DNA from: Symbiodinium natans
Lineage: Eukaryota > Sar > Dinophyceae > Suessiales > Symbiodiniaceae
Reading direction: 5' to 3'
Length of the DNA: 64,000 nt
NCBI GenBank assembly: GCA_905221605.1
Contig: CAJNDS010002623.1
Coordinates: 205,001 to 269,000, forward strand
The first letter of the stretch is position 1. Each line of letters begins with the position of its first letter. Shown here in pieces: positions 63,340-64,000 of the stretch. A program made the position numbers and the translations under genes. The notes under the pieces were generated by a model that was not told where the DNA came from, did not search any database, and was given only the letters and a program-made list of their open reading frames with translations.

Positions 63340-63400
63340 CTGTAAACCCTAAACCCTAAACCCTAAACCCTAAACCCTAAACCCTGACCGCTAAACCCTG
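63340..63400 (-). repeat. CCCTAAA array
   Basis: About seven heptamers. 62.85-63.34 kb contains no recognised feature. Confidence 0.9.
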
Positions 63401-63532
63401 AAAAAACGAGAACTAGATGCCTTTTTGTAAGGATTCCCCGTTGAATTCAGGGAGTCTTACACATGGTCCATCCCTTGATACATGGGTTTGTATTTTAATG
63501 GGGAGGCGCATGACACGTGTTGGGGTCGGGGT

Positions 63533-63702
63533 ATGTTTCGCGGGTATGTTTCGGGGTATGTTTCGGGGTATGTGTCGGGGGTATGTTTCGGGTATGTTTC
63601 GCGGCATCAGGAGCTACTTTACCTGCAACTTCGGGGGTATGTTGCGGGGTATGTTTCGGGGGTATGTTTCGGGGTATGTTACGGGGTATGTTTCGCGGGT
63701 GT
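63533..63702 (+). repeat. TATGTTTCGGGG 12-13-bp repeat, two blocks
   Basis: Units of GGTATGTTTCGGG at 63533-63603 and 63635-63700, split by a 30-bp unique piece. Contains TTTCGGG, a telomeric heptamer variant. Gly/Tyr/Val/Arg frames on both strands are repeat artefacts. Confidence 0.9.
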
Positions 63703-63849
63703 GCAACCCGTGTGCCATTCTTAAACCTGAGCCCCCCAAAAAAACACAAACCCACATACTTAGAACACCCCCCTCCCCCCACTTGACTTGAGGAACCATT
63801 GACCCTCTTCCCTAAGCCCTCATCCCCTTATGAAGCGGATCACTGTTTC

Positions 63850-63902
63850 GGGTTTAAGGTTTAGGGTTTAGAGTTTAGGGTTTAGGATTTAGGGTTTGGG
63901 GG
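63850..63902 (+). repeat. Degenerate TTTAGGG array
   Basis: TTTAAGG, TTTAGGG, TTTAGAG and TTTAGGA variants. Nothing recognised from 63.9 kb to the end. Confidence 0.8.
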
Positions 63903-64000
63903 TGAGGGGTCTGGGGAGGCGTAGCCTTCGCAGCTGTTGCCGACTTGGGTGGCAAAGGCCATGGCCGCTTCGGGCGTGTCCTGTTTCAGAGTTGACACAG

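Noticed and set aside
1-64000. CRISPR array or bacterial origin
   Set aside because: The regular repeats are contiguous tandem heptamers or short satellites without unique spacers of constant length, and no bacterial gene organisation is present.

Overview
The window looks like nuclear DNA of an alveolate, most probably a dinoflagellate. Two observations point there. (1) An AT-rich island at about 28.73-30.29 kb carries a broken copy of mitochondrial cytochrome b whose readable pieces ([34 protein letters not shown]) have the alveolate/dinoflagellate character. (2) The Arabidopsis-type telomere heptamer TTTAGGG/CCCTAAA, which dinoflagellates use, is everywhere. The species cannot be named from the sequence. 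There is no confidently intact protein-coding gene, no rRNA gene and no CRISPR array. Most open frames are low-complexity readings of repeats, and only a few islands look like exon fragments.

Layout. From 0 to 64 kb, blocks of TTTAGGG or CCCTAAA, perfect and degenerate and in both orientations, recur every few hundred bases. They separate short islands of other DNA. Many islands are copies of small (about 80-200 bp) inverted-repeat, MITE-like elements without coding capacity, lettered here by sequence: A (GGATCCATGTACC ends, GGGCCCTAAAGC core), B (ACTTGGAGGTTCATGGTAC ends), C (CAAATGAACCCT ends), D (TGGGATGTTCC ends), E (GGAATGAGGTACC / TCATTCCCTACT ends), F (GGGGTTTTGGGGGGTCATT), G (CCTAGGA...AAGGGTGCCC ... 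GGGCCTACTCC), H (AAGGGAATCCTAC core), I (GGTAGCCCAGTAACC ends), K (GGGCCCCCTAG / CTAGGGGGCCCC ends), L (TTTGTAGTACTA / CAAATGGACCCTCAGG), M (CTACTTTGGAGTAGAC). Other blocks: a 90-bp palindromic satellite at 9.5-10.3 kb followed by a tRNA-like sequence; a composite repeat at 33.8-35.4 kb built of two ~170-bp direct repeats, each followed by a GCCAGGGTTGCCCCC minisatellite; several higher-order repeats that look derived from telomeric heptamers (21.5, 22.0, 31.4, 55.0, 55.4 kb); and microsatellites.

Main result. Telomeric arrays are not just scattered: in several places an array interrupts a sequence whose uninterrupted relative is elsewhere in the window. The best case is at 21.7 kb, where an array is flanked by an exact 15-bp direct duplication and a diverged paralogue at 24.97 kb has the site only once. 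In the element-G copy at 38.1 kb, exactly 13 perfect GTTTAGG units (91 bp) follow CCTAGG, and other G copies run straight through. Element copies K, C, A, I and L show comparable gains. This suggests repeated, local gain of telomeric DNA at internal sites, for example by telomerase-assisted break repair or another insertion mechanism, and the element copies serve as empty-site controls.
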